A DNA stretch of 64,000 bases from Chthoniobacter flavus. GTDB lineage: Bacteria > Verrucomicrobiota > Verrucomicrobiia > Chthoniobacterales > JACTMZ01. Of this stretch, positions 30,287 to 39,420 are shown piece after piece. The stretch lies in the NCBI GenBank assembly GCA_945878135.1, contig CAMDUL010000005.1, positions 49,765-113,764 on the forward strand. Reading direction: 5' to 3'. The first letter of the stretch is position 1, and every line of letters starts with the position of its first letter. Both the position numbers and the translations under genes were made by a program. Below the pieces are notes generated by a model. The model was not told the origin of the DNA. It ran no database searches and worked only from the letters and a program-made list of their open reading frames with translations.

Positions 30287-31570
30287 ATGACGTTCCGGCG
30301 CATCGCCGCAGCAGCCCTGGTCTTGATCGTGCTCCTTGCCGCGGGGTTGTTTCTCAGTCGCGAAGCACTGGTCAACGCATGGCTCGACCGGCGTCTGGCC
30401 CACACGCTCGCCGCGGCGACCGGCGGGAAGATCGAGTTGCGGGATGTGAGTTGGCGCAACGGGGTCTTGCGCGCGGGTCAGGCCGCACTGTCGGGCGGTC
30501 CGTTCCTTTCCGGTCAATTGCGCGCCACGGACGTGAGCGCGGCCGTGGGATGGAAACAGTTGCTCGATCCGCTGACCCAACCGCTGCACGTGGAAATGGG
30601 CGCGGCGGAATTGGTCCTGGCGGATGACAACGCGGAGCGCGCGCCAAAAGCGGCGTCCGGGGGCCAGGCGGTTTCGTGGCCGCCGGTGGATTTGCTGGTC
30701 GGACGCCTGACCTTGCGCCATGCCTCGCATGAAGGCTGGGCGCTGCACGGCACGGCGGCCCGCGCGGTGCGCGAGGGCGGGACGTGGGCTTTCTCGGCGC
30801 GCGGCGGAACCGCGGCGGGGCCGGGCGCGGCGGAGTTGGAGATCGAACGGATTTCGGCCGCGCACGACGGGCGGGCTTGGAAAATCGGGGGGTTTGCCTT
30901 GCGCGATGCGGACGGCGGCATGCTGGCCGGTTCGGCCGCCGAGGAGTCCGGGGATTGGTCCGGCGAGTTATCCTGGCAGGATATCGATCTGGCCCGTTTG
31001 TTGCCGGCGGATCTGGCGGAACGCGCGGCGGGCCGGATCAGCGGGGACGCCTCGCTGCGGGAAAACGTGCTGCGAGGGCAGGCCAAGGTGACCGGCGGGA
31101 AGATGACCAAGCTTCCGCAGTTCGTGAAAATGGCCAGCCTGTTTGCCGGGGAGGATTGGAACGAGGTGCCGTGGGAGGTTTTCCGCTTCGATTTCACGCG
31201 CGAGGCGGACGGCGCTGTGGCCTTCGAAAAATTGCAGGCCGTCTCGCCCAAAGGCATCGCCTTGCACGGTGCGGGGACCTACGCGCCCGACCTCCTTGCG
31301 GCCAGACTGCAACTCGGTGTGGCGCGGGCGAACCGTCCTTGGCTCCTCGCCTTCATGCCGGTCATCTTCCGCGCCGAGCAAAGCGGCTATCTCTGGACGA
31401 CGGTCAACATCAGCGGCACGCCGCAGCAACCGGTCGAGGACCTCTCGGCCCGTCTTGCCGCGGCCGTGGCCGTCGTGCCGGCGACCACCGCGGTGGAAGC
31501 GGCCGCGGAAATTCCCGGGACCGCGGTCGAAGCGGCCGGCGGGCTTTTGCGCAGCCTGCTCGGACGCTGA
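30287..31570 (+). CDS. AsmA-like secreted/membrane protein, unknown function
   Basis: N-terminal TM, RLAHTLAAATGGKIELRDVSWRNGVLRAGQAALSGGPFLSGQLRATDVSA; no +strand competitor. Confidence 0.55.
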   Translation: MTFRRIAAAALVLIVLLAAGLFLSREALVNAWLDRRLAHTLAAATGGKIELRDVSWRNGVLRAGQAALSGGPFLSGQLRATDVSAAVGWKQLLDPLTQPLHVEMGAAELVLADDNAERAPKAASGGQAVSWPPVDLLVGRLTLRHASHEGWALHGTAARAVREGGTWAFSARGGTAAGPGAAELEIERISAAHDGRAWKIGGFALRDADGGMLAGSAAEESGDWSGELSWQDIDLARLLPADLAERAAGRISGDASLRENVLRGQAKVTGGKMTKLPQFVKMASLFAGEDWNEVPWEVFRFDFTREADGAVAFEKLQAVSPKGIALHGAGTYAPDLLAARLQLGVARANRPWLLAFMPVIFRAEQSGYLWTTVNISGTPQQPVEDLSARLAAAVAVVPATTAVEAAAEIPGTAVEAAGGLLRSLLGR

Positions 31571-31586
31571 AAGACAGTGCGGCTTT

Positions 31587-32627
31587 TCAATCCTGCTTGC
31601 GGAACAAGCGGATGGCCGTGACCAGATCGAGGGCGCGCTGCAGCGGGAGATCGATGAGGCCGGCGGGGGCGTTTTCTTCGCCGCCGATCTCGGGATTGGT
31701 GCCCGCGACGAGGGCGGCTTCGTTCATTTGCGCGCGCTCGGCTTCGAAGACATACGGGGCCGCGCCTTTCTCCTGCGCGGCGGCCAGCAATTCGTCGCGC
31801 GTCGCGCGGTCCTGCGCCACGGCCACATCAGGTTGGAGTCCGCGCGGATAAACGGCCGGCGCACCCGGCACCTCCACTTCGGCCGCGGCGAAACGCAGAC
31901 GGTGACCGTCGCCGAGATCGACTTCGGCGAACTCGACCGCACGTCCCGCGGTCGGCGCGCCGACGATCATGGCGCGCGCATGCTGGCGCAGGGCGGCGGC
32001 CAGCACTTCGGCCGCGCCCGAGGTGTCGCCGTCGACCACCACGGCGAGCACGCCGCGGAAACCGGCGGAACCGGCCGCGTTGAAATTTCTCCCGCCCGCC
32101 TCCGCATCGCCGAGGGTGAAAAGCACGGTGTCCTTCGCGGCGAAACGTCCCGCGACCTGCGCGGCCAGTTCGAAGTCGCGCGAAGCCGGGGTGGCGCGCA
32201 GGTCGATGATGATAGCCGGGATTTTCCCGTCGCGGAATTTCTGCAGCGCGGCGTCGAGTTGGACGAGATTTTCCGTGCGCAGCGTGCCCAGGCGCAGGTA
32301 GCCGGTGCGGTCGTCGAGGACTTCCGAGCGGAAAGGAGAGTCGGGCGCCGGCGCTTCGCGTTCCCCCGCGAGTTCCGCGCCCGGGGACAAGGCGGACAAA
32401 AGCCCGCGCAACGTGGCCCGGCGCACGGCGGCCTCGTCGAGGGTCGAAGCTTCGAGGTGGCGTTGACGCAGGGCTTCGATCGCGGACTGCACCTGCTCCT
32501 CGTCGAGGGCCTCCAGACGGTCGGCGGCGGAAAGTTCTTCCGGCGGCGGGGCGACGGGTGACGCGTCCTGCGCGGCACCGGCGGAGCCCAGTAACGCGCC
32601 GGCCAGCAACAGGCGGAAAATTTTCAT
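31587..32627 (-). CDS. S41 peptidase-like secreted protein
   Basis: Signal peptide; TGYLRLGTLRTENLVQLDAALQKFRDGKIPAIIIDLRATP...GVLAVVVDGDTSGAAEVLAAALRQHARAMIVGAPTAGRA. Confidence 0.65.
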   Translation of the reverse strand: MKIFRLLLAGALLGSAGAAQDASPVAPPPEELSAADRLEALDEEQVQSAIEALRQRHLEASTLDEAAVRRATLRGLLSALSPGAELAGEREAPAPDSPFRSEVLDDRTGYLRLGTLRTENLVQLDAALQKFRDGKIPAIIIDLRATPASRDFELAAQVAGRFAAKDTVLFTLGDAEAGGRNFNAAGSAGFRGVLAVVVDGDTSGAAEVLAAALRQHARAMIVGAPTAGRAVEFAEVDLGDGHRLRFAAAEVEVPGAPAVYPRGLQPDVAVAQDRATRDELLAAAQEKGAAPYVFEAERAQMNEAALVAGTNPEIGGEENAPAGLIDLPLQRALDLVTAIRLFRKQD

Positions 32628-33430
32628 TGGTGACGCAAGGCCCGCGTGGTCAGACGGCCGCGGCTCCAGACGAATTGCCGGGCGATCGCGCCGTGCAGAT
32701 ATTTTTTGGCCCCTTCCACCGCGGCGCCGAGGGACCGTCCGCGGGCCAGTCCCGCGGCAAGGGCGGCGGACAGCGTGCAGCCGCTGCCGTGCGTTTCGCA
32801 CCCGTGCAGGCGGCGCGCGGTGAATTCCGAGGTGCCGCGGCGGTCGCAAAGAACATCGACGGCTTCGCGTCCGCGCAGGTGGCCACCCTTGAGCAAAACG
32901 GCGGCGCCGTATTTGGCCCGGAGTTCCTCGGCGGCGGGTCGCATGGCCCGCAGTCTGGCGATTTTCCGTCCGAGCAGCACGGCAGCCTCGTCGAGGTTGG
33001 GCGTTATGACATCGGCCAGCGGGAGCAATTCTTCCTCGTAAGCGCGCACCGCGTCTTTTTTCAGCAACGGGTCCCCGCTGCTCGCCACCATGACCGGATC
33101 GACCACGAGATGGAACCGTCCGAGACGGTCGGCCAGTTCCTCCGAGACCACGCGGAGCAGCGCGCGCGAATAAAGCATGCCGGTCTTCACCGCGGCGATC
33201 GGGTAGGCCTCGAACAAAATCCGGATCTGCGAGCGGAGCAAAGCCGGTGTCATCGCGGCGACCATCTCCACTTTGCCCGGAACTTCCGAGACGACGCAGG
33301 TCACGGCGGTCAAACCGTAGACGCCGAAGGCGCCGAACGTCTTCAGATCGGCTTGGATCCCGGCCCCGCAGGAATTGTCGGAGCCGGCGATGGTGAGGGC
33401 GACCGGCGCGGCGGCGGCGCGCCTAGTCAT
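32624..33430 (-). CDS. thiD: hydroxymethylpyrimidine/phosphomethylpyrimidine kinase
   Basis: VALTIAGSDNSCGAGIQADLKTFGAFGVYGLTAVTCV; HGCETHGSGCTLSAALAAGLARG. Confidence 0.93.
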   Translation of the reverse strand: MTRRAAAAPVALTIAGSDNSCGAGIQADLKTFGAFGVYGLTAVTCVVSEVPGKVEMVAAMTPALLRSQIRILFEAYPIAAVKTGMLYSRALLRVVSEELADRLGRFHLVVDPVMVASSGDPLLKKDAVRAYEEELLPLADVITPNLDEAAVLLGRKIARLRAMRPAAEELRAKYGAAVLLKGGHLRGREAVDVLCDRRGTSEFTARRLHGCETHGSGCTLSAALAAGLARGRSLGAAVEGAKKYLHGAIARQFVWSRGRLTTRALRHQ

Positions 33431-34100
33431 GGCGGCGCGCCATGAGCAGATAGACGAGGTTGCCGAGCGCGGCGACGAAGGCCGCCACGTAGGTCAGCGC
33501 GGCGGCGTTGAGCACGCTGTTGACCCCGGCCGCTTCCCCGCCGGGCTGGACCATGCCCATCTGCTGGAGGATGACCTTGGCGCGTTTCGAGGCGTCGAAC
33601 TCGACCGGCAGCGTGATGAGCTGGAAGAAGGCCAGCACGCCGTAGCAGATGACGCCGAGGGTGATCAGACCCGTGATGTGGAACATGAAACCGCCGATGA
33701 TGACCAGCGGGAGGATCTGCGAGGCGAACTGCGTGACGGGCACGATGGCCATGCGCCATTTGAGCGGCGCGTAGGCGCGCGCATGCTGGATGGCGTGGCC
33801 GGCTTCGTGCGCGGCGATGCCCAGCGCGGCCACGCTGGGCGTGCGGTAGACGTCGGACGACAGACAGAGCCGCTTTTTGATCGGATCGTAATGGTCGCCG
33901 AGCATGTCGTTGATCTCGCGGACCTCGACATCGTGGATTTGCGCCGCGTTGAGGATCTCGCGCGCGGCCTGCGCTCCGGTCACTCCGGAAGTCGCGGCAA
34001 CTTTCTTGTATCGGCCGAACGCGGACGAAACGCGCATCTGGGCGTAAAGACCAAGGACAAGCGGAACTCCGATCAGCAGCAGGTAGGTGGTCATGCTCAT
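33423..34100 (-). CDS. neutral zinc metallopeptidase (YugP family)
   Basis: ALGIAAHEAGHAIQHA HExxH motif; multi-TM. Confidence 0.88.
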   Translation of the reverse strand: MSMTTYLLLIGVPLVLGLYAQMRVSSAFGRYKKVAATSGVTGAQAAREILNAAQIHDVEVREINDMLGDHYDPIKKRLCLSSDVYRTPSVAALGIAAHEAGHAIQHARAYAPLKWRMAIVPVTQFASQILPLVIIGGFMFHITGLITLGVICYGVLAFFQLITLPVEFDASKRAKVILQQMGMVQPGGEAAGVNSVLNAAALTYVAAFVAALGNLVYLLMARRHD

Positions 34101-34156
34101 GGGTGATTTAGATCATCTCCACAGACACAAAATGCGCAATTCCGTTCGAAGGTTTT

Positions 34157-35254
34157 TTACAGTTCGAGGGGGACCGACAGGCGGGAGAGTTGCTGGCAAC
34201 CGGAACGCGTCACCGCCACCACGTCCTCGTGCCGCGCCCCGCCGAGGCCCGGGTAATACAACCCCGGCTCGACGGTGAAGACCTGCCCGGGTCGGAAAAC
34301 AGTGGCCGCCATGCGCGGTTCCTCGTGCAAATCCAACCCGAGTCCGTGCCCCGTGCCGTGGAAAAACCCGGTCCAGCGTCCGCGCTTTTTCTCCGTGAGG
34401 TAGCCGCGCGAAGCGAAAAAATCCTGCACCGCGCGGTGCACAGCGGCTCCTTTGACCCGCGGCTTGATCATGTCGATGGCGGTGCGCTGGGCGGCGCGGA
34501 CCGTCTGGTAAAGACGCCGCTGCGTTTCGCTGGCCCGTCCCCTCACCACCGTGCGGGTCAGGTCGCCGAAAAAACCGCTGCGGGCATCCCGCGGGAAAAT
34601 ATCGAGGATGATCAATTCGTGCGCGCGCAACGGACCGTGCCCGCGCTCGTGCGGATCGCAGGCCTGGTGTCCGCCCGCCACAATGGTGCCTTCCGGAATC
34701 CCGCCGGCCCGCAGGACCGCGGAGTCGGCCTCGGCGCGGACCATTTCGCTGGTCAGGATTTTCCCGTTCCAGCGGAGCGCGCCACCGCGTCCGATTTTCG
34801 AGGCCCGCAGGACTTCCACCGCGCGCCTCATGCCGACGACCGTGATGCGCAGGGCGTGGCGGATGGCGGCCAGTTCGCGAGCGGTTTTCGTTTCGCGCTG
34901 CGGCCAGAAATGGCCTTCGACCGGCACCACTTTGAGGCCCGTCTTTTCCAGAACGCGGGCCATGCCGAGGGGAAAATCGGACGGCACGTCGACGCGGCGG
35001 ATTTTGCGGCGGTGGAGCAAACCGGCCGCCACAATGCCGGGCGAGGCGCTGCCGAAATCCCGCGCCAGGTCGGATGCAGCCAGCACCTCGTCGACCTTCG
35101 CCTCACGCCGTCCGCGGTCGATCTCGAGGTCGTTGAGCACGATCGTTTTCCGTCCGCGATGCTCGAGGAAGACGAAGGCATCCGGTGCGTGGAAGCCCGT
35201 GGCATAAAGCATGTCCGCCGATTGCGGACTGGCCGCGTAGATCATCTTGCTCAT
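34157..35254 (-). CDS. M24 family Xaa-Pro peptidase
   Basis: HEPRMAATVFRPGQVFTVEPGLYYPGLGGARHEDVVAVT; HGTGHGLGLDLHE. Confidence 0.85.
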   Translation of the reverse strand: MSKMIYAASPQSADMLYATGFHAPDAFVFLEHRGRKTIVLNDLEIDRGRREAKVDEVLAASDLARDFGSASPGIVAAGLLHRRKIRRVDVPSDFPLGMARVLEKTGLKVVPVEGHFWPQRETKTARELAAIRHALRITVVGMRRAVEVLRASKIGRGGALRWNGKILTSEMVRAEADSAVLRAGGIPEGTIVAGGHQACDPHERGHGPLRAHELIILDIFPRDARSGFFGDLTRTVVRGRASETQRRLYQTVRAAQRTAIDMIKPRVKGAAVHRAVQDFFASRGYLTEKKRGRWTGFFHGTGHGLGLDLHEEPRMAATVFRPGQVFTVEPGLYYPGLGGARHEDVVAVTRSGCQQLSRLSVPLEL

Positions 35255-35287
35255 CGCGGGCAGACTCCCCTTTCCCCTGCCCCGCAA

Positions 35288-35959
35288 TCAAGCAACGAGA
35301 TCATCGAGCGCCGCGGCCACCGCGTCAGGCGCTTCGGTCAACAGGCGGTGACCGGCACCTTCAACCACCGGAAAAGTTCCGGAAAAGCCCGCCTCGCGCA
35401 TGGAGGTTTGCAGTCCGGCGAATTTGTCATCCCGTCCGCCCGCCATCCAGGTCAGGCGCGAGGGCAAAGGCAGCGGGTCAGTGAACTGGTCGGCCACGGA
35501 GAAATTTTCCAGCGCCGCGGCGAGCTTGGCCCGGTCGAAATCTTTCTCCCCGCGCAGCGGGCAAGCGCGGCCCGCGAACACATCCTGCGCGTTCCATTTG
35601 GCCACGAGCACGTCCCACGCCTCGCTCCGGAAGTCGCGCGCCCATGCCCGGTCGGTTTGACCCCGCTCTTCGCGTTGGTCCTCGGTTTGGAAATTGCCCG
35701 GATTGACCGAGAGCAGCAACGCACCGTGCCAACGGTCCGGATGGGCGGTCAGCCAGCGCAAAGCGAGGCGCGCCCCGAACGAATAACCGGCCAGCCAGGC
35801 TTTGCCCCCGAACGGGGGAACAGCAAGAAGGTCCCCTGCCCCGGGGGCAAAAAGATCCGGACACAACCAATGCGCGTCCGCTTTCGAGGCGGCGCGCACC
35901 GCATCCCAGTCGCTCCCGCGTCCGAGAAAACCGTGCAGCGCGACAATCGTAGCGCTCAT
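35288..35959 (-). CDS. alpha/beta hydrolase (MenH-like)
   Basis: IVALHGFLGRGSDWD...AGYSFGARLALRWL...VVEGAGHRLLTEAPDAV. Confidence 0.75.
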   Translation of the reverse strand: MSATIVALHGFLGRGSDWDAVRAASKADAHWLCPDLFAPGAGDLLAVPPFGGKAWLAGYSFGARLALRWLTAHPDRWHGALLLSVNPGNFQTEDQREERGQTDRAWARDFRSEAWDVLVAKWNAQDVFAGRACPLRGEKDFDRAKLAAALENFSVADQFTDPLPLPSRLTWMAGGRDDKFAGLQTSMREAGFSGTFPVVEGAGHRLLTEAPDAVAAALDDLVA

Positions 35960-36810
35960 GAGGCGGTGCGTCCCCGGAAGGCCAAGGTGAAAAGGTAAAC
36001 CGCCATGGCCACCAGCACGATGGTCGCGCCGGTGGCGGTTGAGGCGTAGAAGGACACGACCAAGCCGGCGATTCCGGAAACGATGGCGATGGCCACCGAC
36101 CAGCCGAAAAATTCCCCCGTGCTGCGGGACAAATTGCGCGCGGCCGCGGCCGGCAGGATGAGCAGCGCGTTGATCACGAGGATGCCGATCCACGGCAGGC
36201 TGAAGGTGACCACCACGGCCAGCATCGAGGCGAAGACCAGCTCGGCCGCGCCCGGATGACGCGCGCGGCTCCGCGCCAGGGCCGGACTCACGCTGGCCAG
36301 GAGCAGGCGGTTGAAGAAAAAGAAAAACAAGGTGAGGACGACAACGGCCAGGAGACCGAGCGCGGCCACATCGGCCGCGGTCACCCCCAGCATGTCGCCG
36401 ATGAGAAAATTGGTGTAGCGCGCGAAGTCGCCGCCTTTGGAGAGTATGACAATGCCCAGCGAGACGGTGAAGGCCATGACCAGACCGATGGCCGTGTCGG
36501 ACGACAACCCGCCGCGCCGCCGCACCCACGTGATGGCCAGGGTGAGGAGCAGGGCGAAACCGACCATCGACCAGAGCGGGTTGCCCAGACCGAGGATCAC
36601 GCCGAGCGCGATGCCGGTGAAGGCCGCGTGTCCGATGGCCTCGGAAAAAAAGGCCATCCGGTTGGCCACCACCACAGTGCCGAGCGCGCCGAGGAGCGGC
36701 GCGATGAAAAGCACGGCGAGCAGGGCCAACCGCATGAAAGCGTAGTCGGCCCACTCGAAAGGAAGCAGCGACACCGCACGGTGCCACGGTTCGAGCCACC
36801 CGCCGTTCAT
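35956..36810 (-). CDS. znuB: zinc/metal ABC transporter permease
   Basis: ABC-3 permease fold, NRMAFFSEAIGHAAFTGIALG...; gene order with ATPase and SBP. Confidence 0.88.
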   Translation of the reverse strand: MNGGWLEPWHRAVSLLPFEWADYAFMRLALLAVLFIAPLLGALGTVVVANRMAFFSEAIGHAAFTGIALGVILGLGNPLWSMVGFALLLTLAITWVRRRGGLSSDTAIGLVMAFTVSLGIVILSKGGDFARYTNFLIGDMLGVTAADVAALGLLAVVVLTLFFFFFNRLLLASVSPALARSRARHPGAAELVFASMLAVVVTFSLPWIGILVINALLILPAAAARNLSRSTGEFFGWSVAIAIVSGIAGLVVSFYASTATGATIVLVAMAVYLFTLAFRGRTAS

Positions 36811-37583
36811 GTCGGCAACTCCAGGCTGAACGCCTCGCGCACCCGCGGGTCGCGCAGCACTTCGGCGGGGGTCCCGTCGCAAACAATGCGGCGGTCGAGA
36901 AAAACCAGGCGGTCGGCAAAACGGGCCAGGGTGGCCAAATCGTGCGAGACGAGCAGCACGGCGAGGTCGTAGTCGCGGCGCAACTTGGAAAGCAGTTCGT
37001 AGAACTTTTCGCGTCCGCTGTGGTCCACCCCCGACATCGGTTCGTCGAGCACGAGGATGTTGGGCACGGGCGTGAGAGCCAGCCCGAGGAGCACGCGCTG
37101 CAGCTCGCCGCCGGAGAGCGTGCCGAGCCGGCGCCGCAGCAGGTGTTCCGCGCCGGTGCGGGCCAGGCCCTCGCGGGCCTGTTGCTCGACCGGACCCGAG
37201 ACGCCGAGGCAGGCGGGACGCCCGGCCAGCGAGGCGGCGAAAAGATCGAGCACGGTGATCGGGGCCTCGCGGTCGAAGGACGTGTGCTGCGGCACGTAGC
37301 CGATGACCGGACTGTCCGCCCGCCGGTGCGCGGCGTCCATGAAGTGCACCTCCCCGGCATGCGGGATCTCGCCGAGCAGACAGCGGACCAGCGTGGTCTT
37401 GCCCGCGCCGTTTTCGCCGATCACCGCGGTCAGTTCGCCGCAATGCAAATGCAGATCGATGTGCTCGAGCACCGGCACGCCGCGGTAGCGCACGCCGACA
37501 TCGCGCAGCGTGGTGCAGCACTCGCCGCAGCGGTGCGGCGCGATGCCATGGTGCGCGGGCGCGTCGTCGGGCGGGAGTTGCAT
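36807..37583 (-). CDS. znuC: zinc/metal ABC transporter ATP-binding protein
   Basis: Walker A GENGAGKTTL, LSGGELQRVLLGLAL, Walker B ILVLDEP. Confidence 0.92.
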   Translation of the reverse strand: MQLPPDDAPAHHGIAPHRCGECCTTLRDVGVRYRGVPVLEHIDLHLHCGELTAVIGENGAGKTTLVRCLLGEIPHAGEVHFMDAAHRRADSPVIGYVPQHTSFDREAPITVLDLFAASLAGRPACLGVSGPVEQQAREGLARTGAEHLLRRRLGTLSGGELQRVLLGLALTPVPNILVLDEPMSGVDHSGREKFYELLSKLRRDYDLAVLLVSHDLATLARFADRLVFLDRRIVCDGTPAEVLRDPRVREAFSLELPT

Positions 37584-37610
37584 GGCCGAAACCTACCAGC
37601 CCGCGGTCGG

Positions 37611-38495
37611 TCAGCGCAAAGCGTCCTGCAACACGCCCAGATTCTTCTCCATCGCGGCCAGCCACGCCCCGCGCGCCGCCTCCGGCTCGGAGGGACCGGT
37701 CACCACCGGATCCAGTTGGTAAACCTTCGCCCCCGTCTCGGCCGCGATGACTTGCGCGCTCCGGTCGGGAAACTGCGGTTCGGCAAAGAGCGCCTTGACC
37801 CCGCGCGCGCGCACCAGCTTGACCGTGTCGGCCAGCTCCCGCGCACTCGGCTCGGTGCCGGGCTCGCGTTCGATCACCCCCGCGACCTCGAGGCGGAGGT
37901 CCCGCGCGAAATAGGGGAACGCTTCGTGGAAGGTGACAATCGGGGTCCCCGCATAGGGCGTGAGCGCGGACCGCATCCGTTCCTCCAGCGCGGTGAGCCG
38001 CGCCCGGTAGGCCTCGCCATTGGCCCGGAAGGCCGCGGCGTGCTCCGGCGCCAACTCCGAGAGCGCGGCCACGATGTTCTCCGTCTGCCGCCGCGCGCCG
38101 TCGAAACTGACCCAGACATGCGAATTGCCGTCCATGAGCGGAATCCCCTCGCTCACCTCGACCACGCGCAAGCCGGGGGACTGACGCGCCACCTTGTCGA
38201 GGAACGGCTCCATCCCCGCGCCATTGGCCAGGAGCAAGTCGGCCTCGGACAGCTGACGCACATCACCGGTGGTCAGTTGGTAATCGTGCAGGCAACCGAG
38301 ATGCGGACTGGTCAGGTTCGTCACCTCCACGCCTTCCACCCCGGCCGTGACGTTCAATGCGGTGACATAAACCGGATAAAATGACGTGACCACCCGCCGC
38401 AGCGCGGCCTCGGCCCGCGCCGAAGCCGGCAGCAAGAGCGCGACCATCGCACCGACCACGACACACCACGCCAGCCGGAATACATTGATATTCAT
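37611..38495 (-). CDS. znuA: zinc/metal ABC transporter substrate-binding protein
   Basis: VVTSFYPVYVTALNVTAGVEGVEVTNLTSPHLGCLHDYQLT...; signal peptide; adjacent zur. Confidence 0.9.
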   Translation of the reverse strand: MNINVFRLAWCVVVGAMVALLLPASARAEAALRRVVTSFYPVYVTALNVTAGVEGVEVTNLTSPHLGCLHDYQLTTGDVRQLSEADLLLANGAGMEPFLDKVARQSPGLRVVEVSEGIPLMDGNSHVWVSFDGARRQTENIVAALSELAPEHAAAFRANGEAYRARLTALEERMRSALTPYAGTPIVTFHEAFPYFARDLRLEVAGVIEREPGTEPSARELADTVKLVRARGVKALFAEPQFPDRSAQVIAAETGAKVYQLDPVVTGPSEPEAARGAWLAAMEKNLGVLQDALR

Positions 38496-38525
38496 ATGAT
38501 TAACAATTTCGTAACTTGTTATCAT
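38496..38525. promoter_or_regulatory. candidate Zur-type operator dyad upstream of znuA
   Basis: ATGATTAACAA-N9-TTGTTATCAT imperfect inverted repeat between divergent znuA and zur. Confidence 0.5.
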
Positions 38526-38634
38526 CGGCGGACAAAATGTTTCCAGCAAGCAAAAAATTAATTTGCAAATTGATCCGCGCTACGAGATGAGTCCTCTGTG
38601 ACCCTCACATCACAAACCAACAACCAACAAACAA

Positions 38635-39036
38635 GTGAACTACGCCACCAGACAAAGATCCGCTGTACAGAAAACCCTTGAAGACGCCGGGCGTCCCATG
38701 ACGCCCGCCGAGATTTGGACCGTAGCCCGTAGCCTGTCACCGGGTTTGGGCATCGCCACCGTCTACCGTGCGCTCCGCATCCTCATCGATATGGGCGCCG
38801 TGGAGGTCGTGGAGATTCCGGGAGCCCCGCCTCATTACGAGCGCAAGCACCCGCACCATCACCACCATTTCCTCTGTGACGATTGCCAACGGGTCTTCGA
38901 AGTCGAGGCCTGCACCTCGGGCATCGACCAGCTGGCTCCCGCCGGCTACACGGTCAAACGCCACTCGCTCACCCTCTACGGCACCTGCGCCGAATGCGCG
39001 GCCAAAAAAGCGACCACGAACGTCGTGGCGGCCTGA
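38635..39036 (+). CDS. zur: Fur-family regulator, probably Zur (GTG start)
   Basis: RQRSAVQKTLEDAGRPMTPAEIW...GLGIATVYRALRIL...HHHHHFLCDDCQRVFEV; CAEC motif; divergent from znuA. Confidence 0.85.
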   Translation: MNYATRQRSAVQKTLEDAGRPMTPAEIWTVARSLSPGLGIATVYRALRILIDMGAVEVVEIPGAPPHYERKHPHHHHHFLCDDCQRVFEVEACTSGIDQLAPAGYTVKRHSLTLYGTCAECAAKKATTNVVAA

Positions 39037-39060
39037 TCCGCGTTTCCACGCCTTGTCCTC

Positions 39061-39094
39061 GACGGTCCGTCCTCCGGGACGGACCGTCTTTTTT
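39061..39094 (+). terminator. rho-independent terminator downstream of zur
   Basis: GACGGTCCGTCCTCCGGGACGGACCGTCTTTTTT. Confidence 0.85.
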
Positions 39095-39126
39095 GCGCCG
39101 ACTCCAGGGCCGAACGCCCGGCCCGA

Positions 39127-39210
39127 GGTAGGGACGAGCGGCCCGCTCGTCCAATCTCATGACGTCGGACACGCGAGCTCTCCGGAGCCGGAGGTCCGCG
39201 TGTCCCTACC
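39127..39210. repeat. 84-bp compound inverted-repeat element (REP/MITE-like candidate)
   Basis: Outer arms GGTAGGGAC/GTCCCTACC; inner stems GGACGAGCGG/CCGCTCGTCC and GGACACGCG/CGCGTGTCC enclosing CTCCGG-AG-CCGGAG. Confidence 0.65.
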
Positions 39211-39371
39211 CCCGAACCGTTGCCCGATCGTCCATGTCCTTTTCGGGTATTGGCATCAAAACAGCGACAAGCATTGCGGATCGACACATGGACTTATTGC
39301 CATACGTCCATAGCTGGCAACGCGGGGTGAACGCGCGGCGAGACGGGAGTCCGGGGAACTCGGCAAAAAGC

Positions 39372-39397
39372 AAAACGCCCGCCGAAGCGGGCGTTTT
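39372..39397 (-). terminator. rho-independent terminator for the PEP-CTERM gene
   Basis: AAAACGCCCGC-CGAA-GCGGGCGTTTT; 11-bp perfect stem just beyond the minus-strand stop. Confidence 0.8.
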
Positions 39398-39420
39398 GGT
39401 GAAGAGATCGGTGCGCGTGC

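Noticed and set aside
35288-37360. 690-aa fusion of ABC and hydrolase sequence suggested by the ORF track
   Set aside because: The N-terminal part is an out-of-frame read through znuC/znuB; the real hydrolase starts at MSATIVALHGF (35959).
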